Notes: generated by a model from the sequence alone, not told the origin. A stretch of DNA of 64,000 nt from Candidatus Poribacteria bacterium (GCA_030748495.1 JASMLX010000003.1:1-64000); one strand, 5' to 3'; counted from the stretch's first letter, positions 27,819 through 36,947 are shown. Made by a program: numbers and translations.

Positions 27819-28757
27819 TTGTTAGCGAAGGAAACCGCAATTACTTTAGATCGACCAGATCTTGAAACATCTCCGGGCGATTCAGTGGAAGATCAACCTA
27901 CATTGCCCACTGAAACCGTCACCTTAAACATTCACTCCTTTTTTCTCCTTCCTTTTCTCATTCTTGTTGGTATTGGGATCCTATTTGGTATTTACATTTT
28001 AGGTGTTAACCTCCTGACTCAGGAAAGCCGGGACACTTACGACCTGCTAGAGACAATTAAAACTGGTCGTAATCACGACCGCTGGCGTTCGGCTTTTGAG
28101 TTGTCAAGCGTTTTGACGCGGGACAGCAAAATAGGATTTGATAAAAGGTTCGTTGCCAAAATGACCAACCTGTTTCAGGACCCAGATGTTATTCAGATCA
28201 CGACCCAAAACGGAGTAAGTCTCAAAGCCTATTTAGCGCAGGCGATGGGAAGCACTAAGAATCCTGCGTTTACCCAACTTCTTTTAGAGGCCATTGATGA
28301 TATTCATCCAGATACTGTCTTTATCATCTCGGCTCTAGGTGCTCTGGGAGATAAGAGGTCTGCCCGGAGAATACATCCGTTGACACTGAACCCATCATCA
28401 GCAATTCGCCTCACGGCCGTTATTGCACTCGGGGAAATTGGCAATCCTACCTCCTTTCCTGTTTTAGAGAAGGCATTGGACGATGAAGAGCCGAATGTTC
28501 GATGGGATGCAGCCGTCGCCCTCTCCAAAATGGGAAGTAAAGCAGGTAAAGCCGTTTTGCTTGATCTGCTTCGGCCGGGCTACCTAGAAGAATTCAAATC
28601 TATTGACATAAATGAGCGTAATCGGATCTTGGTTGTTGCTATGCGTTCTGCAGCAAAGTTAGATGATCCAGAACTCGATCAAGCAATAGGTCTACTGGCT
28701 GAAAACAGAGACTTAAATATGGACGTGCTAAAAACAGCCTTGGAGGTTAAGAGATGA
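27819..28757 (+). CDS. Membrane-anchored HEAT-repeat protein
   Basis: This 312-residue protein has one transmembrane helix at about 40-64, followed by a soluble all-helical domain. HEAT/PBS-lyase-type repeats are clear: SAIRLTAVIALGEIGNPTSF and EEPNVRWDAAVALSKMGSKA, with a third earlier (VFIISALGALGDKRSARRIH). Such repeats scaffold protein complexes. The stop overlaps the Rieske gene start by four bases (ATGA), so it is translated with the b6f-like complex and may be an assembly or structural subunit; that role is inference. The frame opens with TTG at 27819, without a clear ribosome-binding site, so the true start is uncertain. Confidence 0.75.
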   Translation: MLAKETAITLDRPDLETSPGDSVEDQPTLPTETVTLNIHSFFLLPFLILVGIGILFGIYILGVNLLTQESRDTYDLLETIKTGRNHDRWRSAFELSSVLTRDSKIGFDKRFVAKMTNLFQDPDVIQITTQNGVSLKAYLAQAMGSTKNPAFTQLLLEAIDDIHPDTVFIISALGALGDKRSARRIHPLTLNPSSAIRLTAVIALGEIGNPTSFPVLEKALDDEEPNVRWDAAVALSKMGSKAGKAVLLDLLRPGYLEEFKSIDINERNRILVVAMRSAAKLDDPELDQAIGLLAENRDLNMDVLKTALEVKR

Positions 28758-29584
28758 GCGAAGAAAACATTGAAGAAATGTCGCCATCAAAACGAAAGAT
28801 GCTGGCTAAGTTAGGTAAATTGCCTGCTGGCGATCAGGCAGAAGCCTCAACTGAAAGCGAAATGGCTGAGACAACAGAGGATATTGGTGACATTGAAGAA
28901 ATGTCGCCATCAAGACGAAAGATGCTGGCTAAGTTAGGTAAACTCCCAAGCGATTTGCCTTCGAAGTCACGACCTTCCAAAACGGCTGCTCCAGCGAGGA
29001 AAACACCAACGGCGGCTAAGTCTACTGCAACAGGCGAGGTACATCCTTTAGTCAGTGGGAAAATCAAGCGAAGTGTCAAACCCAAATTAGAATTTAAGGT
29101 TGAAAGGCGAGGATGGTTGTCATTGGCCTTCGGTTGGTTGGCTTTTCTTCTGGGTGGAATTCCTGCCTTTGCCACCATGATTTTGCGCTTTTTGTTTCCC
29201 AATGTGCTCTTTGAACCTCCACAATCCTTTAAGGCTGGCTATCCAGACGATTACACGATTGGTGCCATTGATGAAACCTACAAGGAAAAATATGGCGTCT
29301 GGATTGGGCGGACTGACAAATACATTTATGCGCTATCAACAGTCTGCACGCATTTGGGTTGTACTCCAAACTGGTTATCGGGTGAAAGCAAGTTCAAATG
29401 CCCTTGCCATGGAAGTGGGTTTCGAAAAACGGGTGTGAACTTTGAAGGGCCAGCTCCTAGGCCACTTGAGCGGCATTGGATTGGTTTGGCAGATGACGGT
29501 CAGATTATAGTAGATAAAAACATTAAATTTCAGCGAGAAAAAGGGCAATGGGAAAGTGAAAATTCCTATCTACCTTGGACCTAA
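28754..29584 (+). CDS. Rieske iron-sulfur protein of the b6f-like complex
   Basis: This 276-residue protein passes electrons from quinol to a c-type cytochrome. A transmembrane helix lies at about 120-140. The 2Fe-2S domain has box 1 CTHLGC and box 2 CPCHGSGF, with both Cys and both His ligands. The N-terminus is unusual: an 18-residue motif (EEMSPSKRKMLAKLGKLP) occurs twice, 41 residues apart, ahead of a Lys/Pro/Ala-rich linker. The DNA of the copies (28769-28822 and 28892-28945) is nearly identical, so the duplication is recent or kept uniform. It starts in an ATGA overlap with the HEAT gene and precedes the cytochrome b gene by 66 bases. Confidence 0.9.
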   Translation: MSEENIEEMSPSKRKMLAKLGKLPAGDQAEASTESEMAETTEDIGDIEEMSPSRRKMLAKLGKLPSDLPSKSRPSKTAAPARKTPTAAKSTATGEVHPLVSGKIKRSVKPKLEFKVERRGWLSLAFGWLAFLLGGIPAFATMILRFLFPNVLFEPPQSFKAGYPDDYTIGAIDETYKEKYGVWIGRTDKYIYALSTVCTHLGCTPNWLSGESKFKCPCHGSGFRKTGVNFEGPAPRPLERHWIGLADDGQIIVDKNIKFQREKGQWESENSYLPWT

Positions 29585-29650
29585 TTTGATTATGCCCGAC
29601 CTCCAGTCGGCAACTGTTACAATTCGGTAGGATGGAGAAAGAAATTTAAG

Positions 29651-30469
29651 ATGAGAAAAAGGCAGGCAAAAAGACCTGGAATATTCCAGCAGATCGGCCA
29701 AAGCGTAGGGAATAACGTCATTGTACGCTCTATCTTTCGAACGGGTGGATTGCCAGTAAACTGGGATAGGCGTCAGCGAATGATGGGGGTACTAAACAAT
29801 GTATTTCTACACCTTCATCCAGTGCGACTTCCAAAGCATGCAGTTAAGGTTAAATATACCTGGTGCATGGGCGGATTGTCTTTCTTCACCTTCCTTGTAC
29901 TAACGATTACCGGCATCTTGTTGATGTTTTATTATCGTCCCACCGCCGAGCACGCTTACATGGATATGGTCGATATTGGTGAGCAAGTGCCACTTGGTAT
30001 CATGCGGGAAATTCACCGGTGGGGTGCACACCTAATGGTTTTAAGTGTTTGGCTTCACATGTTTCGAGTGTTTATGACCGGTTCATATAAACCACCACGA
30101 GAGTTCAACTGGGTTGTTGGTGTAATACTACTGACACTCACACTCTTACTCAGCTTTACAGGGTATTTGCTGCCTTGGGATCAGCTCGCTATCTGGGCCA
30201 TTACGGTCGGTACCAACATGGGAAGAGCCTCTCCCTTCTTGGGATATGAAGGACCGGGGGCAACGCTGATGCAAATCGGCGATGTGAAATTGGTGCACCC
30301 AGCGGCAGATGCGGCCTTTGTTTTGAAAGCCGGTCGATTTGTTGGAGAAGCAACACTTTTGAGGTTCTATGTTTTACACTGTATTGGGCTACCTTTTATA
30401 ATTATGATTTTTATGGCGGTTCATTTCTGGCGTGTTCGAAAAGATGGTGGGATTTCAGGTCCAACCTAG
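29651..30469 (+). CDS. Cytochrome b6-type subunit (cytochrome b N-terminal half)
   Basis: This 272-residue, four-helix membrane protein carries the two b hemes of a split cytochrome b. His122 and His136 (HRWGAHLMVLSVWLHMF) and two later histidines (FYVLHCIGL, FMAVHFW) are the ligands. Cys72 in YTWCMGGLSF aligns with the cysteine of chloroplast cytochrome b6 (FYCLGG) that holds the extra heme c-n/c-i, and FYYRPT follows as in b6. This places it with b6f-type rather than bc1-type proteins. GYLLPWDQ is the usual loop. It is followed by the C-terminal-half gene 12 bases later. Confidence 0.9.
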   Translation: MRKRQAKRPGIFQQIGQSVGNNVIVRSIFRTGGLPVNWDRRQRMMGVLNNVFLHLHPVRLPKHAVKVKYTWCMGGLSFFTFLVLTITGILLMFYYRPTAEHAYMDMVDIGEQVPLGIMREIHRWGAHLMVLSVWLHMFRVFMTGSYKPPREFNWVVGVILLTLTLLLSFTGYLLPWDQLAIWAITVGTNMGRASPFLGYEGPGATLMQIGDVKLVHPAADAAFVLKAGRFVGEATLLRFYVLHCIGLPFIIMIFMAVHFWRVRKDGGISGPT

Positions 30470-30481
30470 AGGGGAGTTGAA

Positions 30482-31609
30482 ATGGATTTCATAAAAGATG
30501 TAATTAACAGGGTTACTGACCCAACAATTTCTTTCACTTTTCTGCTTGCCGTCTTTTTTGTCATCTTTCCACCTAACAACCTGCTTCTGCGCTTAAATAG
30601 AAAGCTAGGGTTAGATAAATTGTGGACTGATGCTGGAGCAATTATCTTCTTTGGTTTACTCACTATCTTTATGATTTTTGGAGTGACCAGTGACGAAACA
30701 TTCAGGACCGTGATCACAAAACCAGATAATGTGCCGATTGTTCTATTGCTATATATCGTTCCCTTCCTACTCTGGGTTTGCATGAAACAGGGATTGGCAA
30801 ATGATGCCCGGACTCTAAACAACGAAAAACCGGAAGAGTATTCAGATCCAGACGATTTGGACAGTCAGATTCTAGTTTGGCCTGACCTGATTTATGTTGA
30901 GTTGATCGCCTTGGTCTTGTGTTCGGTTGTGTTGATCGTTTGGGGAGTCTTACTGAAAGCTCCATTAGAAGAACCTGCCAATATCGCTGATTCTCCGAAT
31001 CCATCGAAGGCCCCTTGGTATTTTCTTGGTCTACAAGAAATGCTGGTCTATTTTGACCCATGGTTGGCCGGAGTTGTTTTCCCAACGCTGATCATCGTTG
31101 GGCTAATGGCAATTCCATATATTGATCTCAATAAAAAGGGGAATGGTTACTATTCCTTTGCAGAAAGGAAAGCTGAGATTTCCATTTTTCTGTTTGGTTG
31201 GCTCGGCTTATGGGTATATATGGTTATCTTGGGAACCTTTCTCCGTGGCCCGAACTGGAATTTCTTTGGCCCCTTTGAAAAATGGGACGTACACAAGGTT
31301 TTAGTTTTAAACAATATTAACCTATCAGAGCTTTTCTGGGTCAAAATAGGAAACCAAGCTCTTCCTCAGAATATTCTACTGCGGGAACTGCCTGGTTTTG
31401 TCGTTGTCGGCGCTTACTTGTTGATTATGCCGGCCCTGCTGGCTAAAACTGTACTGAAATCATATGTTGATAAGCTCGGTTTAGTTCGTTATAGCGTTTT
31501 CGTAATCTTATTGCTATCAATGGCGGCCTTACCGATTAAAATGTATCTACGTTGGACACTCAATCTCAAGTACCTGATTGCCATTCCAGAATATTTCTTA
31601 AATGTCTAG
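30482..31609 (+). CDS. Subunit IV-like cytochrome b C-terminal half, extended
   Basis: This 375-residue membrane protein supplies the rest of the quinol-oxidation site. The block PNPSKAPWYFLGLQEMLVYF corresponds to the Qo PEWY region, but the Glu is absent: the sequence reads APWY. At 375 residues it is more than twice plastid subunit IV (about 160). Extra hydrophobic segments occur before (residues ~17-90) and after (~230-350), giving about eight helices. The start has GGGGAG eight bases upstream. Similar long versions occur in several non-photosynthetic phyla. It functions with the Rieske, b6 and cytochrome c genes on either side. Confidence 0.87.
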   Translation: MDFIKDVINRVTDPTISFTFLLAVFFVIFPPNNLLLRLNRKLGLDKLWTDAGAIIFFGLLTIFMIFGVTSDETFRTVITKPDNVPIVLLLYIVPFLLWVCMKQGLANDARTLNNEKPEEYSDPDDLDSQILVWPDLIYVELIALVLCSVVLIVWGVLLKAPLEEPANIADSPNPSKAPWYFLGLQEMLVYFDPWLAGVVFPTLIIVGLMAIPYIDLNKKGNGYYSFAERKAEISIFLFGWLGLWVYMVILGTFLRGPNWNFFGPFEKWDVHKVLVLNNINLSELFWVKIGNQALPQNILLRELPGFVVVGAYLLIMPALLAKTVLKSYVDKLGLVRYSVFVILLLSMAALPIKMYLRWTLNLKYLIAIPEYFLNV

Positions 31610-31634
31610 TTTGTATTGTGGAGTATAAATAGAC

Positions 31635-34600
31635 GTGCTAACAGAAAAAGAACAGAAACATTATCAGCCAATCACACTCAACCGTATTTTTGCTGTCACT
31701 AGTCTCCTTTTTCTAGGTTCTCTTATCTGGATGTTTGCTGACGATCATGAACGGAGCTGGAAACGCTATCAGAAACAGTTTAGGCAACTAGAATCTAAAA
31801 AGGTGGAAATGACCTACAATAGTCAAAATTACGATAATTGGCTGATGTGGACAGAAGACGAGAAAATCCGGATTCGAGCCGAAGGTGATCGAAAGGCTGC
31901 TGAGAATAAACTGAAAAAAGCTAAAGACGAACACTACAAGGTTGATCAGAAGTTCAAATTTGGAAAAGCTAAATACGATGAGTTGACTTACCGGTATAAA
32001 GAAGCACAAGCCGGCCACAAAGGTGATCCGGCGGAGTTACGTCAGGAGTTGGACTCTTTCACTTATGAAGGTCGTCCTCTATTTGAAGGAGGCGACTCTT
32101 GGAAGGTAGCGTTAGGTAAATTAGAAGCCAAAGTCAAAATTGCGGAGAATGAACTTCAAGCGTTAAAAGAAAAAGAAAAAGATATCGACAAAAGGTTCGA
32201 GCAAGAACTTGGGCGAGAACAGATCCTGGCTGCTCAGCAACACGAAAAGCTCGAAGTTGCCCGAATGTCAATGGGTAATAAAATTGCCGACAAAATCAGG
32301 GATCTCCCCGTTTTAGATTTAACCAACCCTTATTATCGGGTGCAACAGGTTGTAATCGATGATGTGATTGAGGATATGAACTTTGTACAAGTCCCAAAAG
32401 TCGACCGTTGTATGACTTGTCACCAAGGTATGGCCAAAATCAGTTTCTCTAATGAACCGCATCCCTATAAAACCCACCCTAATCTAGATCTATTTTTGAC
32501 CAGCGCATCGCCACACCCTGTCGAAGAATTTGGGTGTACCAGTTGTCATTCAGGTCGCGGCAGGGGAACCAGTTTCGTCAGTGCCGTTCATATGCCATCT
32601 TCTCACCAACAGGAACTGGACTGGCATCACGGCCATATCGGTCCTATTCCTGAAGATAAATGGCACCAGATGCACCATTGGCCAAGACCGATGTTTCCTG
32701 CCAAGTACACTCAAGCCGGTTGCTTCAAGTGTCATGCGGAGACAACAGATCTGAAAGGGGCTGAAAAGCTGAATCTCGGTCTCGCTTTAATTGAAAGAGC
32801 TGGCTGTTACGGTTGTCACACCATCGAACAGTACAAATCTAGAATGGAAAAGAGAAATATTGGGCCATCTTTACAACGAGTTGCCTCTAAGATTAAAGAC
32901 CAAGACTGGACGAAGAAATGGATCAAAAACCCTAAGGATTTCAGGCATAACACATGGATGCCAACTTTCTACGGTAATGGCTCTGAAGATCCGACAATAG
33001 GTACAGGACGCCTGCTGAACCACCGCTATCAAGATGGGAAACGACAACAGGATGAAGATCATCGCGTCGACACAGAAATTCACGCTATGACCCACTATAT
33101 TTACAGTAAAAGTGATGTTTTTGATGTGGGGACAATTCCTGTTAAAGGAGATAAAGAGATTGGTAGAAATACATTTCAGGCGGTCGGCTGCCAAGGGTGT
33201 CACGAGGTAGCACCAGACCCTGTTGAAGAAAACCTAGCAAGTTGGAGCCCAACAGATATCGCAGAGAAGCGAAATCAGTTACGTCGGGAGTACGGTCCCA
33301 ACCTGATTGGTATTGGCAGCAAGACTTCCGCAGAGTGGATCTATAGTTGGGTCAAGAATCCACTGGAACACAATCCTAATACTGAAATGCCTAACCTGAG
33401 GCTAACCGATCAGGAAGCGGCCAATATTACCGCTTACTTGGTTTCGTTGGACCAAAAAGGTTTTGAGCAGACAATAGTTGGTCAGTATGATGATGAAATG
33501 CTCGATACAATCGCGAGCGAGTTCCTACAAGGATCATACATAAAAGAGGAAATTGCGGCAAAACTTGCGAGTTGGGACTCAAGTCAAACACTCACCTATG
33601 CCGGCCAAAAACTGATCAACCACTACGGCTGTTACGGCTGTCATGAAATTCCCGGTTTTGAAGATGCCAAGCCGGTCGGTGCAGAACTGACTTATCACGG
33701 TAGTATAATGGTCAAAAAATTTGACTTTGGTCTGGTTCAATCAGAATATACTGATCGTCACGGGCATAAACATCAAAAAGACCATCTTCCGCATACCAAC
33801 TTCGATTGGTTCACGCAAAAGTTGAAAAATCCACGAATCTACGACACGAATGCAAGTGTAGATCTGGATACAGAAAAACTGGCTAATTTAGATGAGGTAC
33901 ACGTCATCAACGAATTTAAAGCCTTTCAGGATAAACTTCGAATGCCAAACTTCGGGTTTACCAACAAGGAGGTCGAAGCCATAGTGACTGCTCTAATGGG
34001 CTTCGTTAAGCAAGAAGCACTGGATTCGAAGATCATGCCTCGAACGGCAAAAAATGTTTTCTACGAAAAGGGGCAGAGCATCGTCGCTGAGAAAAATTGC
34101 CAAGGTTGTCACTTGATTGAGGATCAAGGCCACGCTATTAAACCTTCACTGCTAGATTGGATGATGGAACAACCAGAATACGAAGATCTATCTCGAATGG
34201 AAGCTAAAGCGGATTTGGTCAGTTTTGTTCCACCCAACTTAGTTGGTGAAGGACAAAAGGTCAAACCAGACTGGCTGTACCACTTTTTGCGTCAACCAGA
34301 AACGATTCGTCCAGCGGTAGAGGTGCGAATGCCGACCTACAATTTCACTGAAGAGGAAATTAATACGTTGATCAAGTACTTTAGCTACTTGGAACCAGAA
34401 GGTGAGGGCTACAATTGGGTTGCTGTAGATGCTTGGCAGGATAACGCATTTCGTGATCCTCATCAGTTGAGTTTATCGACCACCGAACTAACTGCAGCGA
34501 AAAGATTAATATCTAAAGATGGACACCACTGTGGACAGTGTCACTGGATAGGAAATCAGGAGCCCGAAAATAAGGTGGCTAAAGACCAGGCTCCTGACTG

Positions 34601-34826
34601 GGTGCTAGCAAGTCAGCGGCTAAAGCCAGAATGGATGGCCCGCTGGATTGCCAATGCTCCGGCTTTGATGCCTGGAACAAAAATGCCAGCTTACTATGAT
34701 ACTTATGATCCAGATCATCCAGAGCCTGAAAGTTATACTAATACCACCCCGTTTGCGACCGTATTAGGTGGAGATGATAGGGAACAGGTACGTGCGATCC
34801 GAGATTACGTATTGAAAACAGAATAG
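31635..34826 (+). CDS. Octaheme c-type cytochrome with N-terminal anchor and coiled coil
   Basis: This 1063-residue protein should be the electron carrier of the b6f-like complex. A transmembrane anchor at about 15-33 is followed by a Lys/Glu-rich coiled coil (35-210). Eight heme sites of CxxCH type follow: CMTCH, CTSCH, CFKCH, CYGCH, CQGCH, CYGCH, CQGCH and CGQCH. Between them are class-I-like methionine loops such as NTWMPTF, NTEMPNLRL, LRMPNFGF, VRMPTYNF and GTKMPAYY, each about one domain apart, so it is a chain of mono-heme modules rather than a compact multiheme fold. It would sit on the periplasmic side. The start is GTG at 31635. Confidence 0.9.
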   Translation: MLTEKEQKHYQPITLNRIFAVTSLLFLGSLIWMFADDHERSWKRYQKQFRQLESKKVEMTYNSQNYDNWLMWTEDEKIRIRAEGDRKAAENKLKKAKDEHYKVDQKFKFGKAKYDELTYRYKEAQAGHKGDPAELRQELDSFTYEGRPLFEGGDSWKVALGKLEAKVKIAENELQALKEKEKDIDKRFEQELGREQILAAQQHEKLEVARMSMGNKIADKIRDLPVLDLTNPYYRVQQVVIDDVIEDMNFVQVPKVDRCMTCHQGMAKISFSNEPHPYKTHPNLDLFLTSASPHPVEEFGCTSCHSGRGRGTSFVSAVHMPSSHQQELDWHHGHIGPIPEDKWHQMHHWPRPMFPAKYTQAGCFKCHAETTDLKGAEKLNLGLALIERAGCYGCHTIEQYKSRMEKRNIGPSLQRVASKIKDQDWTKKWIKNPKDFRHNTWMPTFYGNGSEDPTIGTGRLLNHRYQDGKRQQDEDHRVDTEIHAMTHYIYSKSDVFDVGTIPVKGDKEIGRNTFQAVGCQGCHEVAPDPVEENLASWSPTDIAEKRNQLRREYGPNLIGIGSKTSAEWIYSWVKNPLEHNPNTEMPNLRLTDQEAANITAYLVSLDQKGFEQTIVGQYDDEMLDTIASEFLQGSYIKEEIAAKLASWDSSQTLTYAGQKLINHYGCYGCHEIPGFEDAKPVGAELTYHGSIMVKKFDFGLVQSEYTDRHGHKHQKDHLPHTNFDWFTQKLKNPRIYDTNASVDLDTEKLANLDEVHVINEFKAFQDKLRMPNFGFTNKEVEAIVTALMGFVKQEALDSKIMPRTAKNVFYEKGQSIVAEKNCQGCHLIEDQGHAIKPSLLDWMMEQPEYEDLSRMEAKADLVSFVPPNLVGEGQKVKPDWLYHFLRQPETIRPAVEVRMPTYNFTEEEINTLIKYFSYLEPEGEGYNWVAVDAWQDNAFRDPHQLSLSTTELTAAKRLISKDGHHCGQCHWIGNQEPENKVAKDQAPDWVLASQRLKPEWMARWIANAPALMPGTKMPAYYDTYDPDHPEPESYTNTTPFATVLGGDDREQVRAIRDYVLKTE

Positions 34827-34833
34827 TCTCCGC

Positions 34834-35640
34834 ATGTTGTCGCGGATCTTGATCACCATCTCATTCAGTTTTGGTTGTTGTTACCCATTGTTTTTTTGGA
34901 TTAACAATCGGAAGTTGATTGAAACCGGTTTCTACCGATTTAACCTGGGTTTTAGCTGCCTCTCCGTAGGTATTGGCGTCGGAGGGATTTGGCTGTCTAA
35001 CTTATCAGACTGGGTTGATAGTAGCAGTCTTTTGTTAGCTCGATGGTTAGCGGTTGCTTGGGTTTTGTCGTTGCTGATTGTAACGGTTTTTTTTTGGACC
35101 CGTCAATGGATAAAAGGGTGGTTAGTTGCATTACCATCAATCATAGGCGTTGTTACGCTATTCCAGGTTGTCGGCCGAAATTTTTTGTCTACGCCTAACT
35201 GGGAACTCGAAACTGCGTTGTCCTTCTTGGGCAGTTTGGTTCTTTGTGCCTCAATTTTCGCTGGGGTGCTCGGACATTGGTATCTGAATACTACCAACTT
35301 GCCCATCAGCCTGTTGGCCCATGCAACTAGGATCTTATGGGGCTTGTTGGGGGTACGCCTACTGTGGAATGCATACGCAGCCTTTACGCTACAAATCGAC
35401 TATCGAGGAGATCAAGTTTCGATCTTCAGGTTTCTGCAGACGATTGAAGGGTTACTGCTGGGCGTTGGTTTGTTCTTCGGTGTTGTTTTCCCACTTATTC
35501 TGACCTATATGGTTTACGAAACCGTGAAGGTTAAATCAACCCAATCCGCTACTGGGATTTTGTACGTCGTCGTGACTTCGGTCTTAATGGGTGAATTGGC
35601 ATATAAATACTACCTACTGGAATATGGGTTAGTTTTGTGA
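34834..35640 (+). CDS. Polytopic membrane protein of the respiratory operon
   Basis: This 268-residue protein has about seven hydrophobic helices and no recognised motif. Conserved-looking residues include two histidines within membrane segments (GHWYLNTTN and LLAHATRILWGL), which could bind heme or quinone, but that is speculation. It starts 7 bases after the octaheme cytochrome stop and overlaps the next gene by four bases, so it belongs to the same transcript. It may be an assembly factor or an extra membrane subunit. Confidence 0.75.
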   Translation: MLSRILITISFSFGCCYPLFFWINNRKLIETGFYRFNLGFSCLSVGIGVGGIWLSNLSDWVDSSSLLLARWLAVAWVLSLLIVTVFFWTRQWIKGWLVALPSIIGVVTLFQVVGRNFLSTPNWELETALSFLGSLVLCASIFAGVLGHWYLNTTNLPISLLAHATRILWGLLGVRLLWNAYAAFTLQIDYRGDQVSIFRFLQTIEGLLLGVGLFFGVVFPLILTYMVYETVKVKSTQSATGILYVVVTSVLMGELAYKYYLLEYGLVL

Positions 35641-36086
35641 CCCAATCGATCGCAGGTGATTGTCCGACCTGTAATCAGGCATTCACTGTTGCGTTTCCCA
35701 GCGTAACGCCGAACTCCCTAAAGTGCCCCACATGTGAGCAGAATTGGGATTACAGCGTCGTTCCACTTGAAGGGTGCTCGATTTGTGGTTGCCGATACTT
35801 TTATCGACAAAAAGATTTTAACCAGTTGCTCGGCTGTTCTATTGTACTTCTGGGGGCAGTTGTCGTGCCTGCGATCATAGGATACTTTCTCGGCTACCGC
35901 TATCTATTGGTAATTACGATTTGTAGTTTGTCTGTTTTTACAGGAGTCGATGTATTGCTTTACCGGCAAGTCTCCGATATGGCTGTCTGTTATGATTGCC
36001 GTTGCGAATTCCGCGGTTTTGAGATCCCATCGGCAATCGTAAACTTCGAACATTTTTTTGCTGAAAGATTTGAAAAGGAAAATTAA
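35637..36086 (+). CDS. Zinc-ribbon membrane protein
   Basis: This 149-residue protein starts with GTG in a GTGA overlap with the preceding gene. Two CPTC knuckles (residues ~9-12 and ~30-33) form a zinc ribbon. A second cysteine set, CSICGC, precedes two transmembrane helices at about 66-110, and another pair, CYDC, follows. I do not know a named family. Position between cytochrome genes and the cupredoxin suggests a maturation or metal-handling role, by context only. Confidence 0.7.
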   Translation: MTQSIAGDCPTCNQAFTVAFPSVTPNSLKCPTCEQNWDYSVVPLEGCSICGCRYFYRQKDFNQLLGCSIVLLGAVVVPAIIGYFLGYRYLLVITICSLSVFTGVDVLLYRQVSDMAVCYDCRCEFRGFEIPSAIVNFEHFFAERFEKEN

Positions 36087-36092
36087 AATATT

Positions 36093-36896
36093 ATGCACCA
36101 ACTTTTTCGAAAAATTAACATTGATTGGTCTAACCCCCTTATGTTTTTACTGGTTGGACTTCACCTTGCTGGTTGTGGTGGAGATCAACCGGCACCGCAA
36201 CGCTCAACTCCTCCCCCAGCTACCTCTAGTGAAAACACAATAGCACAGAAAACAACTGGAACTGCCTCAATTTCCGGTACAGTAAGTTTCATCGGAGAAG
36301 TTCCAAAGTTGAGAACTGTCGATATGGGGTCAGTGGCCGAGTGTAAAGAACAGCACAGCGCAGGACTAAAATCAGAGGCATTGGTACTAGGCGATGGAAA
36401 TACGATTGCTAACGTAATTGTTAAAATTAAAAGCGGGTTACCATCTAATGCCAAATACGATCCGCCAACTAACCCCGCTGAACTGGATCAGATCGGTTGC
36501 ATTTACACCCCTCACGTTCTCGCCGTACAAGTGGGACAAACGGTAAAATTCAAAAATTCGGACAGCGTAATCCATAATGTCCACACGTTATCTGAAAAGA
36601 ACCCGGCCTTCAATAAAGCGGTTAATAAAGGTGGCGAAATGGATCGGACCTACGACCAAGAGGAAACCTTCTTTGTTAAGTGTGACATTCACCCGTGGAT
36701 GAAAAACTATATTGGTGTAGTCTCTCATCCGTTCTTCAGTGTAACCAAATTGGATGGCAAGTTTGAAATTAAAAACCTACCCGTAGGCAAGTATACGGTT
36801 GAAGTTTGGCATGAGCGACTAGGTGAAAAAACACAAGAAATAGAAGTTAGCCACGGTCAGTCGGCTGAACTAGACTTCACACTGTCAAAATCTTAG
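36093..36896 (+). CDS. Cupredoxin-like lipoprotein (blue copper carrier)
   Basis: This 267-residue protein starts with a signal peptide ending in a lipobox (HLAGCGG), so it should be lipid-anchored in the periplasm. The core is a plastocyanin-like fold: IHNVHTLS gives a His ligand, VKCDIHPWM gives Cys, His and Met, the full type-1 copper set. The last ~75 residues form a carboxypeptidase-regulatory-like beta domain (FEIKNLPVGKYTVEVWHERL). Its place between the b6f-like genes and cytochrome oxidase suggests it carries electrons between them. It starts 6 bases after the zinc-ribbon gene. Confidence 0.85.
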   Translation: MHQLFRKINIDWSNPLMFLLVGLHLAGCGGDQPAPQRSTPPPATSSENTIAQKTTGTASISGTVSFIGEVPKLRTVDMGSVAECKEQHSAGLKSEALVLGDGNTIANVIVKIKSGLPSNAKYDPPTNPAELDQIGCIYTPHVLAVQVGQTVKFKNSDSVIHNVHTLSEKNPAFNKAVNKGGEMDRTYDQEETFFVKCDIHPWMKNYIGVVSHPFFSVTKLDGKFEIKNLPVGKYTVEVWHERLGEKTQEIEVSHGQSAELDFTLSKS

Positions 36897-36919
36897 CCAG
36901 CAAATTTCAAACTTAAAAG

Positions 36920-36947
36920 GAGAAACGGTATATAGATACTGTTTCTC
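36920..36947 (+). promoter_or_regulatory. 12-bp stem dyad before oxidase subunit I
   Basis: GAGAAACGGTAT, an ATAG loop and ATACTGTTTCTC form a 12-bp stem (one G-T pair), 23 bases before the subunit I start and ahead of its AAGGAG site. No T-run follows. It could be a regulator site or an mRNA processing/stability hairpin separating two parts of the operon. Confidence 0.5.
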
